From: Sphingopyxis sp. BE259
Lineage (GTDB): Bacteria > Pseudomonadota > Alphaproteobacteria > Sphingomonadales > Sphingomonadaceae
Length of the DNA: 64,000 nucleotides
Assembly: GCF_031457495.1 (NCBI RefSeq)
Contig: NZ_JAVDWM010000001.1
Location: 124,001 to 188,000, forward strand
Direction: 5' to 3'
Position 1 is the stretch's first letter; every line of letters starts with the position of its first letter. The position numbers and the translations under genes were made by a program. Below the pieces are notes generated by a model that made no database searches, was not told the origin of the DNA, and saw only the letters and a list, made by a program, of their open reading frames with translations. Below, in pieces: positions 1 through 7,840 of the stretch.

Positions 1-383
1 TCGGCGATCTCGCCAGCCGGTCGCTCGGCCTCGACGCGGGCGAAGTCAGCGAAGCGTTGCTCGAACGCGAACGGCTGGGGTCGACCGGGTTCGGGCGCGG
101 GATCGCGCTGCCGCATGCCAAGATGGCCGACCTGACCGGCGTGCGCGGGCTGTTCCTGCAACTATCGCGGCCGATCGATTTCAACGCGGTTGATGGCTTG
201 CCCGTCGATCTGCTGTTTGTCCTGTTGTCGCCGCTCGATGCCGGCGCCGACCATCTGAAGGCGCTCGCTGGCGTCTCGCGGATGCTGCGCAACGAGCCGA
301 TTGCCGAACGGCTGCGCGGGGCAAAGAGCGATGAAGCGCTGTACGCCCTGCTCGCCGACACCGAAACGCGTGACGCGGCGTAA
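1..383 (+). CDS. ptsN: PTS IIA-like nitrogen regulatory protein PtsN, 5' truncated
   Basis: The open frame runs in from the left edge (first full codon at position 3), so the N terminus lies outside the window; 126 residues are visible. The motif GRGIALPHAK carries the phosphorylatable histidine (visible residue 38), typical of EIIA-Ntr, the last acceptor of the nitrogen PTS chain (EI-Ntr, NPr, PtsN), which regulates potassium transport and nitrogen or stress responses in the cytoplasm. In full-length relatives this histidine lies near residue 66-73, so about 30 residues are missing. The C-terminal part (FVLLSPLDAGADHLKALAGVSR) also fits the PTS_EIIA_2 fold. The family is secure; the start is unknown. 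Confidence 0.88.
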   Translation, partial: GDLASRSLGLDAGEVSEALLERERLGSTGFGRGIALPHAKMADLTGVRGLFLQLSRPIDFNAVDGLPVDLLFVLLSPLDAGADHLKALAGVSRMLRNEPIAERLRGAKSDEALYALLADTETRDAA

Positions 384-404
384 CGCCGCGGCGCGAGTTT
401 TCCC

Positions 405-743
405 ATGACGCGGCTCGCCAGCCGCTTCCTCGTCGATCTGCTGCTGCGCCGGACTGAAGCGGCAGGCGGCTTTGCGACTGTGCTTGCCAAAGGCGATGAG
501 CATTCGGGAATCATATTGGTCCAATGCACCGAACGCGGCGCATCTGGCCCGCTGCTCGAACGGCGTTTTTCGGCGAGCGGCCACTATATCTGGGAGGCCG
601 TTGGCCCGGGCGACCCCAAAGATGGTGAATCGCGCGCCAACTACCAAGACCGGCGGCGCGCCGCCGATCCCGATTTGTGGATCGTTGAACTGGATATCGC
701 AGATGCGCCACGACTCGTCGCGGAGTGGGCCGCGTTAACTTGA
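405..743 (+). CDS. DUF1491 family protein
   Basis: 112-residue protein starting 21 bases after ptsN and probably co-transcribed with it. It matches my memory of the DUF1491 pattern: an N-terminal LLRR segment, a middle GDEHSGIILVQ strand, and a C-terminal DPDLWIVELD motif. This is a small alphaproteobacterial family of unknown function. No signal peptide or membrane segment is visible, so a soluble cytoplasmic protein is expected. The ATG at 405 is the first in frame after the ptsN stop. Confidence 0.8.
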   Translation: MTRLASRFLVDLLLRRTEAAGGFATVLAKGDEHSGIILVQCTERGASGPLLERRFSASGHYIWEAVGPGDPKDGESRANYQDRRRAADPDLWIVELDIADAPRLVAEWAALT

Positions 744-804
744 CTCTGTTGCGGTGCACAATAAGTGGCGCCCATTCGATAACGCGTAGGTCGTTCCGTG
801 GGTT

Positions 805-822
805 GCATCGTCTGGACGATGC
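805..822. promoter_or_regulatory. 18-bp palindrome upstream of cell wall hydrolase gene
   Basis: GCATCGTCTGGACGATGC has two perfect 8-bp arms around a TG centre, in the 196-base gap before the hydrolase start at 940. It could be an operator or a small hairpin in the leader. No -35/-10 pair with good spacing was identified around it. Confidence 0.35.
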
Positions 823-939
823 CCCGGCAAAACGGGTTGGACACGCAGTCGGACGATGACCGCAGGCGGCGATACTGGACGTTAGTCCCCCGCCTGTTTT
901 GAGAGGTTCGGTTCATCGGCCGCACTTTTGACGGACATT

Positions 940-1608
940 ATGAGTCGCATTTTGAATACAGCCAGCGTGGCTGCCGTCGGCATGACTGCCGCCACCATGC
1001 TGCTTTTGGCGGAACCTGGCTTTGCAAGCGATCTTGCCGCCGACGCCAATCTCCCCGCGCTGATCGCCCCCGCTGCTGATGCACCGGTCGTGGCAGACCA
1101 GGCGGATCTGTCGATCAAGGCCGATGTGCCGGACGATGACACCCCCAAAAATCTCGAAGAAGCACCCGCGCCGGACGCAAAGCCGACTCCGGTGACCGCC
1201 GAATCGCTTGCCGCGCTGGTGGCGGCCACGCCGCGGCCCGCCGATATGGATCCCGAACTGCGCTGCCTGGCTGGAACGGTTTATTTCGAATCGCGCGGCG
1301 AATCGCTTCCGGGCCAGCTCGCGGTCGCGCATGTCGTGATCAACCGCGCCCAATCGGGCCGTTTCCCCAAGAGCCTGTGCGGCGTCGTCCATCAGAAAAG
1401 CCAATTCAGCTTTGTGCGCGGCGGCAAGATGCCCGCGGTTCGCGAGGGCACCCAATGGGCCAATGCTATCGCAATCGCCCAGATCGCCCGCGACGGCAGC
1501 TGGAAGAATCACGCCCCGGGCGCGCTGTTCTTCCATGCCCGCTACGTCTCGCCGGGTTGGCGCAAGACGCGCATCGCCCAGATCGACAACCACATCTTCT
1601 ATCGCTGA
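940..1608 (+). CDS. Secreted cell wall hydrolase, SleB/CwlJ family
   Basis: 222 residues if translation starts at ATG 940; a TTG at 928 is in frame but a weaker choice. The first 30 residues look like a signal peptide (hydrophobic core VAAVGMTAATMLLLA, then GFAS). An Ala/Pro/Asp-rich linker follows to about residue 100, then a Hydrolase_2 (SleB) domain with YFESRGE near residue 116, whose glutamate is the expected catalytic residue, and the conserved VVINRAQSGRFP and CQFSF-like segments (here KSQFSF). SleB-type enzymes cleave peptidoglycan glycan strands as lytic transglycosylases; in Gram-negative bacteria this form works in the periplasm on wall turnover. It stands alone after a 196-base gap containing a palindrome at 805-822. 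Confidence 0.85.
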   Translation: MSRILNTASVAAVGMTAATMLLLAEPGFASDLAADANLPALIAPAADAPVVADQADLSIKADVPDDDTPKNLEEAPAPDAKPTPVTAESLAALVAATPRPADMDPELRCLAGTVYFESRGESLPGQLAVAHVVINRAQSGRFPKSLCGVVHQKSQFSFVRGGKMPAVREGTQWANAIAIAQIARDGSWKNHAPGALFFHARYVSPGWRKTRIAQIDNHIFYR

Positions 1609-1693
1609 GTGGGTGGGCTGCTGCCACGGCGCTCCCTCCTCATTCGTCATCCCATTCATTGCCAAGCCATATTTGCTGGCGCATGATGGCTGG

Positions 1694-2305
1694 ATGACGC
1701 GTCAACTTTCCGTCGCCCTGCTTTGTGCAGCGGCGCTTTCGTTCGGCGGCTGTGCCACCGCAGTGCCGCCGGTTGAAGTCACCCGTTTCCATAATGCCGT
1801 GCCCGGCTGGGCGCCGGGGACGCGCTATGCGATCGCGACCGCGCCGCTCGATGGCCCTGCGGTCGGTATGCCGTCGCTCGAATGGAACAGCTATCGCGCC
1901 GCGGTCGACCAGCAATTGCAGCGTCAGGGGCTCGTCGCGGCAGGCAGCAATGACCGCGCGCCGTTGCTGGTTCGCGTCGCGTTCGAACGCAGCGAACAGC
2001 CGAGCGCGGCGCGCCGGTCGCCGGTCTCGGTCGGGGTCGGCGGATCGACCGGCAGCTATGGGTCGGGCGTCGGGCTGGGTATCGGCCTCAATCTGGGCGG
2101 CGGGCCAAAGCGGATGGCCGATGTGCAGCTGTCGGTCCGTATTGACGATGCCGCCACCGGGCAGGCTTTGTGGGAAGGCCGCGCGCTCGCCGCCATCCCC
2201 GTGAAGGCGCCCGCGTCGCAGCCGTCGCTCGCCGCGGCAAAATTGGCTGAAGCCCTATTCAAGGACTTCCCCGGCGAATCGGGACGCACTATCAGCGTCC
2301 CATGA
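1694..2305 (+). CDS. DUF4136-type lipoprotein
   Basis: 203 residues. The N terminus has a hydrophobic stretch ending in SFGGC, a lipobox with Cys20, so the mature protein should be lipid-anchored in the periplasm, probably on the outer membrane. The body resembles DUF4136 ([14 protein letters not shown] strand, VLWEGRA-like ending: here [10 protein letters not shown] and ALWEGRA). A glycine/serine-rich stretch ([19 protein letters not shown]) lies mid-protein. The reading frame is open further upstream, but ATG 1694 is the start that gives a proper signal sequence. Its stop overlaps the start of the carboxypeptidase gene by four bases (ATGA), so the two are translationally coupled. Exact function is unknown. 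Confidence 0.75.
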   Translation: MTRQLSVALLCAAALSFGGCATAVPPVEVTRFHNAVPGWAPGTRYAIATAPLDGPAVGMPSLEWNSYRAAVDQQLQRQGLVAAGSNDRAPLLVRVAFERSEQPSAARRSPVSVGVGGSTGSYGSGVGLGIGLNLGGGPKRMADVQLSVRIDDAATGQALWEGRALAAIPVKAPASQPSLAAAKLAEALFKDFPGESGRTISVP

Positions 2306-3411
2306 CCATCACCATCAACGCCGCTTTCGACAGCGGCAATATCGTCGTGGATTCGATCGACGGCTCTGCGGCGCGTCTGTCGATCCGCAAGGATCGCGAA
2401 TCCGATTTCTTTCAGTGGTTTCACTTTCGCGTGTCATGCGCGGTCGGCGATGCGCTGGAAATCGCGATCACCGGGCTTGATGCCTCGGCCTATCCCGATG
2501 GCTGGCCGGGCTATGCGGCGTGCGCCAGCTATGATCGCGACTACTGGTTCAGGGTCGATACCAGCTATGAAGCGGGCACGCTGACGGTCCAGCATACCGC
2601 CGAAAGCCCGATTCTCTATCTCGCCTATTTCGCACCCTTTTCGATGGAGCGGCACCATGATCTGGTCGCCAGCGTCGCCGAGTGCGAGGGCGTCACTTAT
2701 CGCTGCCTCGGCACCAGCATTGAGGGCCAGCCGATCGACTGCCTCGAAATGGGGACCGGCGACACCCAGGTGTGGCTCTATGCGCGTCAGCATCCGGGTG
2801 AGAGCATGGCCGAATGGTGGGTCGAGGGCGCGCTGGAAAAGCTCACCGACCCCGCCGATCCGCACGCGCGATCGCTGCTGAAAAAATGCCGCTTTCACAT
2901 CGTGCCGAACATGAATCCCGACGGGTCGCGCCGCGGCCATCTGCGGACCAACTATGCGGGCGTGAACCTCAACCGCGAATGGGACAACCCGACCGCCGAA
3001 CGCAGCCCCGAAGTGCTGTGCGTGCGGAACGCGATGGACGAAAGCGGCGTCGACTGGGCGATGGACGTCCATGGCGACGAAGCGATTCCGGCGGTGTTTC
3101 TCGCAGGCTTCGAAGGCATCCCGTCGCTGAAGCCGGAACAGATGGACAAATATAAGGCGTTCCAGGCCGCGCTCGCGGCGAACACGCCCGATTTTCAGGT
3201 CGCCCTCGGCTATAGCGAATCGGCGCCGGGCAAGGCCAATCTGTCGATGTCGACGACCCAGCTCGCCGAACGCTTCGGCGCGGTGTCGATGACGATCGAG
3301 ATGCCTTTCAAGGACAATGACGACCTGCCCGACCCGGTCGCCGGCTGGTCGCCCGAACGCTCGAAGCTGCTCGCCCATGCGTGCCTGGCGACGCTAGACC
3401 AGATGCTGTGA
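2302..3411 (+). CDS. M14 family zinc carboxypeptidase
   Basis: 369 residues. Zinc-binding HPGE lies at residues 164-167, the third zinc ligand His257 in DVHGD, and the catalytic glutamate around residue 333 in [30 protein letters not shown] supplies the substrate carboxylate-binding Arg/Asn. The N-terminal ~120 residues form a beta-rich prodomain-like module, as in cytosolic-type M14 enzymes (the group containing tubulin deglutamylases and bacterial AGBL-like proteins). No signal peptide is seen, so it should act in the cytoplasm, trimming C-terminal residues from peptides. The start ATG overlaps the lipoprotein stop, and the stop overlaps the GTG start of the GNAT gene. Confidence 0.9.
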   Translation: MTITINAAFDSGNIVVDSIDGSAARLSIRKDRESDFFQWFHFRVSCAVGDALEIAITGLDASAYPDGWPGYAACASYDRDYWFRVDTSYEAGTLTVQHTAESPILYLAYFAPFSMERHHDLVASVAECEGVTYRCLGTSIEGQPIDCLEMGTGDTQVWLYARQHPGESMAEWWVEGALEKLTDPADPHARSLLKKCRFHIVPNMNPDGSRRGHLRTNYAGVNLNREWDNPTAERSPEVLCVRNAMDESGVDWAMDVHGDEAIPAVFLAGFEGIPSLKPEQMDKYKAFQAALAANTPDFQVALGYSESAPGKANLSMSTTQLAERFGAVSMTIEMPFKDNDDLPDPVAGWSPERSKLLAHACLATLDQML

Positions 3412-3881
3412 GCGCGGCGGCGGCTTGGCGGATCGTCGAAGATGATCTGTCGGGCGCCGCGATCCGCGCCCTGCTTCAACAGCATTTCGCGGGGATGCTC
3501 GCCAATTCACCCGCGGGTAGCTGTCACTTCCTCGACTTCGACGGGCTGAACGCCGCCGACGTGACCTTTTGGTCGATCCACGACGGCGATGCGCTGGCGG
3601 GGTGCGGGGCGCTTAAGATGCTCGACGCCGCGCATGGCGAGATCAAATCGATGCGCACCGCCGATGCCTTTCTGCGCCGCGGCGTTGCGGCGCGGATGCT
3701 CGACCATATCATCGCCGAGGCCAAGCGTCGCGGGCTGGCCCGACTGAGCCTCGAAACGGGTTCTGGCGCGGCGTTCGAAGCCGCGATTGCGCTCTATCAT
3801 CGCTACGGGTTTGCCGATTGCGCCCCCTTTGCCGACTACCAGCCCGATCCGTTCAGCCGCTTCATGACGCGCGAAATCTAG
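3408..3881 (+). CDS. GNAT family N-acetyltransferase
   Basis: 157 residues from a GTG at 3408 that overlaps the preceding TGA (GTGA). An in-frame GTG at 3381 would give a longer N terminus inside the upstream gene and is less likely. The acetyl-CoA pyrophosphate-binding motif is visible as [12 protein letters not shown], followed by the typical C-terminal LSLETGS and ALYHRYGF segments. The best resemblance is to PapA/YafP-like small-molecule or amino-acid acetyltransferases; the substrate cannot be predicted. Third gene of the lipoprotein / M14 / GNAT operon, which ends in a dispersed palindrome at 3904. Confidence 0.88.
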   Translation: MSAAAAWRIVEDDLSGAAIRALLQQHFAGMLANSPAGSCHFLDFDGLNAADVTFWSIHDGDALAGCGALKMLDAAHGEIKSMRTADAFLRRGVAARMLDHIIAEAKRRGLARLSLETGSGAAFEAAIALYHRYGFADCAPFADYQPDPFSRFMTREI

Positions 3882-3903
3882 AGCGGGATGACTTCAGTCG
3901 GGA

Positions 3904-4032
3904 TCGTCATTGCGAGGAGCGAAGCGACGCGGCAATCCAGCGTGGCGGTAACCGCCGTGGATTGCTTCGCTCGCGCAACGCGCGAGTTTATCCTGAGCGA
4001 CTGCAAGGCAGTCGAAGGGCTCGCAATGACGA
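3904..4032. repeat. Dispersed palindromic repeat, family A (composite copy)
   Basis: Begins TCGTCATTGCGAG and ends CTCGCAATGACGA, exact inverted arms. Inside, CGGCAATCCAG and TGGATTGCTTCGCTC pair as a second stem. About 45 bases between the inner right arm and the outer right arm (starting GCAACGCGCGAG and ending GCAGTCGAAGG) are absent from the other copies and look like a piece of a second repeat. Other copies lie at 5481 and 31022. It sits at the end of the GNAT operon, convergent with hsp20. Confidence 0.8.
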
Positions 4033-4062
4033 GTGGAGTAACCTAAACTCATCAATCTCTAG

Positions 4063-4098
4063 ACAAGAAAACGGGGTCCGGAAGGGACTCCGGACCCC
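4063..4098 (-). terminator. Rho-independent terminator of hsp20
   Basis: A perfect 10-bp stem (GGGGTCCGGA at 4073-4082 pairing with 4089-4098) around a 6-base loop. Read on the minus strand it is followed by GTTTTCTTG. It lies about 38 bases past the hsp20 stop. Confidence 0.85.
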
Positions 4099-4135
4099 GC
4101 TCATGATGCCCCGCGGGGCATGGCGTTACAGGCGC

Positions 4136-4597
4136 TTATGCCGCCTGCTTGTCCTCGACCAGCGTCGGGGTCGCATTGCCGCCGATCGCGATCTTGTGCG
4201 GCTTCATCGCCTCGGGCACTTCGCGCACCAGGTCGATGATCAGCAGCCCGTCGGCGAGGTCAGCCGCGCTCACCCGCACGAAATCGGCGAGCTGGAAGCG
4301 GCGCTCGAAGGCCCGGGTCGCGATGCCGCTATACAGCAACTGGCGGCCTTCGCCCTCGGCGGCGGGGGTCTTGCGGCCGCTGACGGTCAGCATATTCTGC
4401 TGCGCGACGATGTCGATTTCGTCGCTTTTGAACCCAGCCACCGCCACGGTGATGCGGAAATGGTCGTCGGCGATCTTTTCGATGTCGAACGGTGGATAAT
4501 TTTCGGCGCCCGACCCGCTGGTTTCGAGGAAATCGAACAGCCGATCGAAACCGACGGTCGAACGGCGATAGGGGGTCCAGTCAAAACTGTTACGCAT
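4136..4597 (-). CDS. Small heat shock protein, Hsp20/alpha-crystallin family
   Basis: 153 residues beginning MRNSFDWTPYRRS at 4597, preceded by the Shine-Dalgarno AAGGAAGAAAG. The reading frame is open upstream to 4711, but that part is leader RNA. The alpha-crystallin domain covers roughly residues 35-130 (PPFDIEKIADDHFRITVAVAGF, then ENMLTVSG-like QQNMLTVSGRK). Closest in style to IbpA-type class A sHsps of alphaproteobacteria: ATP-independent holdases binding unfolding proteins in the cytoplasm. The C-terminal I-x-I-like anchor is weak (KIAIGGN). Regulation looks like a sigma-32 promoter at 4689-4717 plus a ROSE-like leader hairpin at 4605-4625. Confidence 0.93.
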   Translation of the reverse strand: MRNSFDWTPYRRSTVGFDRLFDFLETSGSGAENYPPFDIEKIADDHFRITVAVAGFKSDEIDIVAQQNMLTVSGRKTPAAEGEGRQLLYSGIATRAFERRFQLADFVRVSAADLADGLLIIDLVREVPEAMKPHKIAIGGNATPTLVEDKQAA

Positions 4598-4604
4598 GGT
4601 CTTT

Positions 4605-4625
4605 CTTCCTTTTCCAAAAGCGAAG
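4605..4625 (-). promoter_or_regulatory. ROSE-like RNA thermometer hairpin before hsp20
   Basis: On the minus strand the leader reads CTTCGCTTTTGGAAAAGGAAG. CTTC pairs with GAAG and CTTT with AAAG, leaving one bulged G, so the hairpin hides the GGA/GGAAG ribosome-binding site 8 bases before the ATG. The TCGCT segment fits the conserved U(U/C)GCU of ROSE elements, which pairs with the Shine-Dalgarno around a bulged G and melts at heat-shock temperature. The motif is seen in the sequence; thermometer function is inference. Confidence 0.6.
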
Positions 4626-4688
4626 TCAGGGACCGCAGCAGCGCGCCGCGATCGCCACCCGGCCCCGTGTCGGCAGCCGGATGCTGCA

Positions 4689-4717
4689 AATCTGGTAAGC
4701 GTTGAAACCATTTCAAG
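4689..4717 (-). promoter_or_regulatory. Sigma-32 (RpoH)-type promoter of hsp20
   Basis: Minus strand: CTTGAAA (4717-4711), a 15-base spacer, then CCAGATT (4695-4689). CTTGAAA is the exact classical sigma-32 -35 element; the -10 is a fair match to CCCCATNT. Predicted transcription start near 4682 gives a leader of about 85 bases. The -35 lies in a dyad, TTGAAACCATTTCAA. Confidence 0.6.
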
Positions 4718-4786
4718 AGGGGCGTTGGCCTTCGCCGAAAAGCCGCGCTATGGGGCAGCCGACCGCTTGCATCGAAGGACAGAAAA

Positions 4787-5473
4787 ATGCCCCAGCTCAT
4801 CCTCATCCGTCACGGCCAGTCGCAGTGGAATCTCGAAAACCGCTTCACCGGCTGGTGGGATGTCGATGTCACCGAAAAGGGCGTTGCCGAGGCGTGGGCG
4901 GCGGGCGAGTTGATGAAGGCCAAGGGGATCGCCCCCGATACCTGCTTCACCTCGGTTCAGTCGCGCGCGATCAAGACGCTTAACCTTGCGCTCGAAGCGA
5001 TGGGGCGGCTGTGGTTACCAGTGACCAAGGACTGGCGGCTCAACGAGCGCCACTATGGCGGGCTCACCGGGCTCGACAAGGCCGAGACGGCGGCAAAGCA
5101 TGGCGACGATCAGGTGAAAATCTGGCGCCGCAGCTTCGACATTCCGCCCCCGCCGCTCGACGCGGGATCGCCGTGGGATTTGGCCAGCGATCCGCGCTAC
5201 GTCGGGATTGCGATCCCCTCCGCCGAAAGCCTGAAGGACACGATCGACCGCGTCCTGCCCTATTACGACAGCGCGATCGCGCCAGAGTTGGCGGCAGGCA
5301 AAACGGTGCTGATTTCGGCGCACGGCAACAGCCTGCGCGCGCTGGTCAAACATCTGTCGGGCATTTCGGACGCCGACATCACCAGCCTGGAAATCCCGAC
5401 CGGCCAGCCGATCGTCTATGAGTTGAGCGACGATCTGACCGCGCGCGAACGCTATTATCTCAGCGAGCGGTAA
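4787..5473 (+). CDS. gpmA: 2,3-bisphosphoglycerate-dependent phosphoglycerate mutase
   Basis: 228 residues, the normal size for dPGM. It interconverts 3- and 2-phosphoglycerate in glycolysis and gluconeogenesis via a phosphohistidine. His9 in [10 protein letters not shown] is the phospho-acceptor; ERHYGGLTG carries the conserved substrate-binding residues, and the second catalytic histidine is in [14 protein letters not shown] 4787 has a GAAGGACAG ribosome-binding site. Divergent from hsp20; the gene ends just before a family A palindrome that may terminate it. Confidence 0.96.
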   Translation: MPQLILIRHGQSQWNLENRFTGWWDVDVTEKGVAEAWAAGELMKAKGIAPDTCFTSVQSRAIKTLNLALEAMGRLWLPVTKDWRLNERHYGGLTGLDKAETAAKHGDDQVKIWRRSFDIPPPPLDAGSPWDLASDPRYVGIAIPSAESLKDTIDRVLPYYDSAIAPELAAGKTVLISAHGNSLRALVKHLSGISDADITSLEIPTGQPIVYELSDDLTARERYYLSER

Positions 5474-5480
5474 CGGATTT

Positions 5481-5575
5481 CGTCAGTACGAGGAGCCGAA
5501 GGCGACGCGGCAATCCAGAGTGCGCCTAAACCGCTCTGGATTGCTTCCCCCGGCTTTCCCGGGGTCGCAATGACG
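5481..5575. repeat. Dispersed palindromic repeat, family A
   Basis: Arms CGTCAGTACGAGG and TCGCAATGACGA (the left arm has drifted), with the internal CGGCAATCCAGAG and CTCTGGATTGCTTC stem. It fills the gap between the convergent gpmA and TonB-dependent receptor stops, a position suited to a bidirectional terminator. Confidence 0.75.
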
Positions 5576-5580
5576 ATGGC

Positions 5581-7671
5581 TCAGAGCGTTCCCGTCACGG
5601 TCAGCTGGACATATTGCCCGAACCCCCGCTGACGGCTTTCGCGGAATGCGACCGGCCCGTCGCGGCGATCGACGAACACGGTGCGGTCAAAGCCGTCGTT
5701 CATCCCCGCAAGATTGCGGTACGACAGCTTCACGGTAAAGCCCGCGACGTCCTTGTGCTCGACAAAGGCGGTGACGAACGCGCCATCGGTATATTCGCGC
5801 TCGATGGCGCCAAGCCGCAGATTGGGGCTATAGCGTTCGTCGAAATAGCCGCCGCCCCACGCCAGATTGCTGCCGGGGATATCGTGGCGGAGGCTCAGAT
5901 CGACAACATACTCCTGCCCCGCGCTCTGGTCGCGCCAAGCTCCGGTGAGCGGGTCGCGCACCCGGTTGCGGCGCCAGGTGATGTCGCTGTTGATCCGCGC
6001 CCCCTTCCATCCCAGCCGGTCGAGCAGCAGGGTCGCTTTCGAGCTGATCCGATACAGATGCGCTGGCGGCAAGTTGCCGCGGCCTTCGGTCGTCGGTGAC
6101 AGCGGCACCTGATCGACCAGATCTTGGGCATAGGCATAAGCGACGGCAATGGAGGCATTGCCCCATGCGCCCATGTCCTGAACCAATTCGAGTTCGGTGC
6201 GATTGAGCACCGGCGGGACGAGCAGCCCGTTGCCGCCATTACCCTGCCCGTTGGCGACATCGACCGAGCTTGCGAAATCGAAAAAGTCGAGTTGATCGAC
6301 GCGGCGCTGGAGGAACCAGTTGACCGTCGTCTTGTCGCCGAGCTTCCACGCTAGCGCGATCTTGCCCTTGGGTCGGATGAAACGACGGGTCAGGCCGCCG
6401 GGGCCGGATGATGACAGTTCGCTATATTCGGCGCCAAGGTTGATCTGTGCGGTCAGGTTCGATGCCAGCGCGCGTCCCCAGGTCAGCGACGCCTCGCCGC
6501 GCTTTTCCTCGACCTTTGTTCGTTCGCCGCCGAAGACGACGGGCAGGAAGCTGCCGTCGGCCTGCAAGGTCGCGAATTCGGCGTCGACGTCGAGCGTGTT
6601 GTACGCCCCCTCCAGCGCGACCTGCCAGTCGGTGCCGCCGCCGGTGCGCCAGCTATATTCGCCGCGCAGGATCGATTCGCTCTCGTCGGCAGTCTGCCTG
6701 AACCGTTCACCCGTCCGCCCACCAGTGCCGCGATCGACGATAAAGCTGTCGGCGAAGGGGCTGTGCTCGAACCGGTAGAGGGTGATCAGCTTCAACCGCC
6801 CCTTGCCGAGCCCCAGCTCATAATCGCCGCCGATGTCGAAGTTGAACTCATCTTCCTTGAACTTGAACGTCTCGCGAACCGTGCCGTCCGCCGGCCGCTC
6901 CGACACGCTATCGACCCGTTCGTCGAGCCGTTGCAATTGCCCGCCAAGGTTCAGGTTCCACTTGTTGCCGTTTGCCGTCGTGCGCGCCAGCGCCGCCGAA
7001 AGCCGCGGCCGATCGCCATCATAGGCACCGAATTCGTCGCGCGTGAACAGCAGTACGCCGTTCGCGTCATACACTTGTTCAGGCCCCCAATGACCCTGAC
7101 GGGTCGCCTCGTTCTTCAGGCTCAGGGTCAGAACGGAGCCGCCGATCTTGCCGGTCGTTGAAATCTCGCCGTTCAGCCAGTTGTTTTCCAGCCGCGGGCG
7201 CCATTCGGGCTGCCAACGGATCGTTGTTTTGAACCCGCTGCTCCCTGCGCCCGCGACGAGTACGACATTGGCGACCTGCCCGGTCAGGCCCGGGACATTC
7301 AGCCCGGCGCCGTCGACGATGTCGATATAGGCGACCTCCGCCGCGGTGATGCGCGCCAGCGCGGTGCGCGCATCGGTCGATTTGTTCGCGATGCGCTCGC
7401 CATTGATCAACACATTTTCGGTCGCTGCGCCCAGTCCGCGCTCGCCGCCATTGGTGCCGGTGACGATCAGGAAGCCGGGCACCTTTTCGACCATGTCGAG
7501 CGCGGTGCGCGGCGCGAAGCGCGTGAAGTCGGCGGGTGTATAGCGTTCAGCGCCATTCACCGGGACCGGGATCGCGGGCGGCGCGTCGCCCGTGGGCTCC
7601 TGCGCCGAAGCAGGCGCGACCGAAAGCAGCGCCGCAATGGCAAGCGATGACCCATGAAAAACGGCCGACAT
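5581..7671 (-). CDS. TonB-dependent outer-membrane receptor
   Basis: 696 residues. A signal peptide (LAIAALLSVAPASAQ) is followed by a Pro-rich segment and a plug domain: RYTPADFTRFAPRTALDMVEKVPGF, then VLINGERIANKS and IDIVDGAG, the usual plug strands. From about residue 170 the chain is a run of alternating beta strands with Arg/Asp/Trp-rich loops, as expected for the 22-strand barrel. Such receptors import bulky substrates energised by TonB-ExbBD; the substrate is unknown, though the low-Cys loops do not suggest a heme receptor. Oddities: no clear TonB box, and the last residues are QLTVTGTL rather than the usual terminal aromatic. It stands alone with its own promoter at 7734-7760. Start chosen at ATG 7671 with GAGGGGGAATT upstream. 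Confidence 0.88.
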   Translation of the reverse strand: MSAVFHGSSLAIAALLSVAPASAQEPTGDAPPAIPVPVNGAERYTPADFTRFAPRTALDMVEKVPGFLIVTGTNGGERGLGAATENVLINGERIANKSTDARTALARITAAEVAYIDIVDGAGLNVPGLTGQVANVVLVAGAGSSGFKTTIRWQPEWRPRLENNWLNGEISTTGKIGGSVLTLSLKNEATRQGHWGPEQVYDANGVLLFTRDEFGAYDGDRPRLSAALARTTANGNKWNLNLGGQLQRLDERVDSVSERPADGTVRETFKFKEDEFNFDIGGDYELGLGKGRLKLITLYRFEHSPFADSFIVDRGTGGRTGERFRQTADESESILRGEYSWRTGGGTDWQVALEGAYNTLDVDAEFATLQADGSFLPVVFGGERTKVEEKRGEASLTWGRALASNLTAQINLGAEYSELSSSGPGGLTRRFIRPKGKIALAWKLGDKTTVNWFLQRRVDQLDFFDFASSVDVANGQGNGGNGLLVPPVLNRTELELVQDMGAWGNASIAVAYAYAQDLVDQVPLSPTTEGRGNLPPAHLYRISSKATLLLDRLGWKGARINSDITWRRNRVRDPLTGAWRDQSAGQEYVVDLSLRHDIPGSNLAWGGGYFDERYSPNLRLGAIEREYTDGAFVTAFVEHKDVAGFTVKLSYRNLAGMNDGFDRTVFVDRRDGPVAFRESRQRGFGQYVQLTVTGTL

Positions 7672-7716
7672 AATTCCCCCTCGCGGCCGCTATCGAAACA
7701 GATGGCCTCCCCAATC

Positions 7717-7729
7717 GCGAATAATTCGC
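7717..7729. promoter_or_regulatory. Palindrome in the leader of the TonB-dependent receptor gene
   Basis: GCGAATAATTCGC is a perfect 6+1+6 dyad immediately downstream of the predicted -10 on the minus strand, a position suited to a repressor operator. The binding protein is unknown. Confidence 0.4.
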
Positions 7730-7733
7730 AACA

Positions 7734-7760
7734 ATTATATTGTCATATTATGTCTACCAA
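7734..7760 (-). promoter_or_regulatory. Sigma-70-type promoter of the TonB-dependent receptor gene
   Basis: Minus strand TTGGTA (7760-7755), 15-base spacer, perfect TATAAT (7739-7734), in an AT-rich patch about 63 bases before the ATG. The -10 is strong and the -35 and spacing mediocre, which suits a regulated gene. Confidence 0.55.
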
Positions 7761-7840
7761 CGGGCAGCATGCCTCGACGAGCGTCGGACAATTCTACCCA
7801 TGGACAGCGTGCTTACCCCAGGCAACGCGGACGATCTGCG

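Noticed and set aside
3818-4705. Plus-strand open frame through the family A repeat and opposite hsp20
   Set aside because: It spans a repeat and an antisense gene; not a protein.
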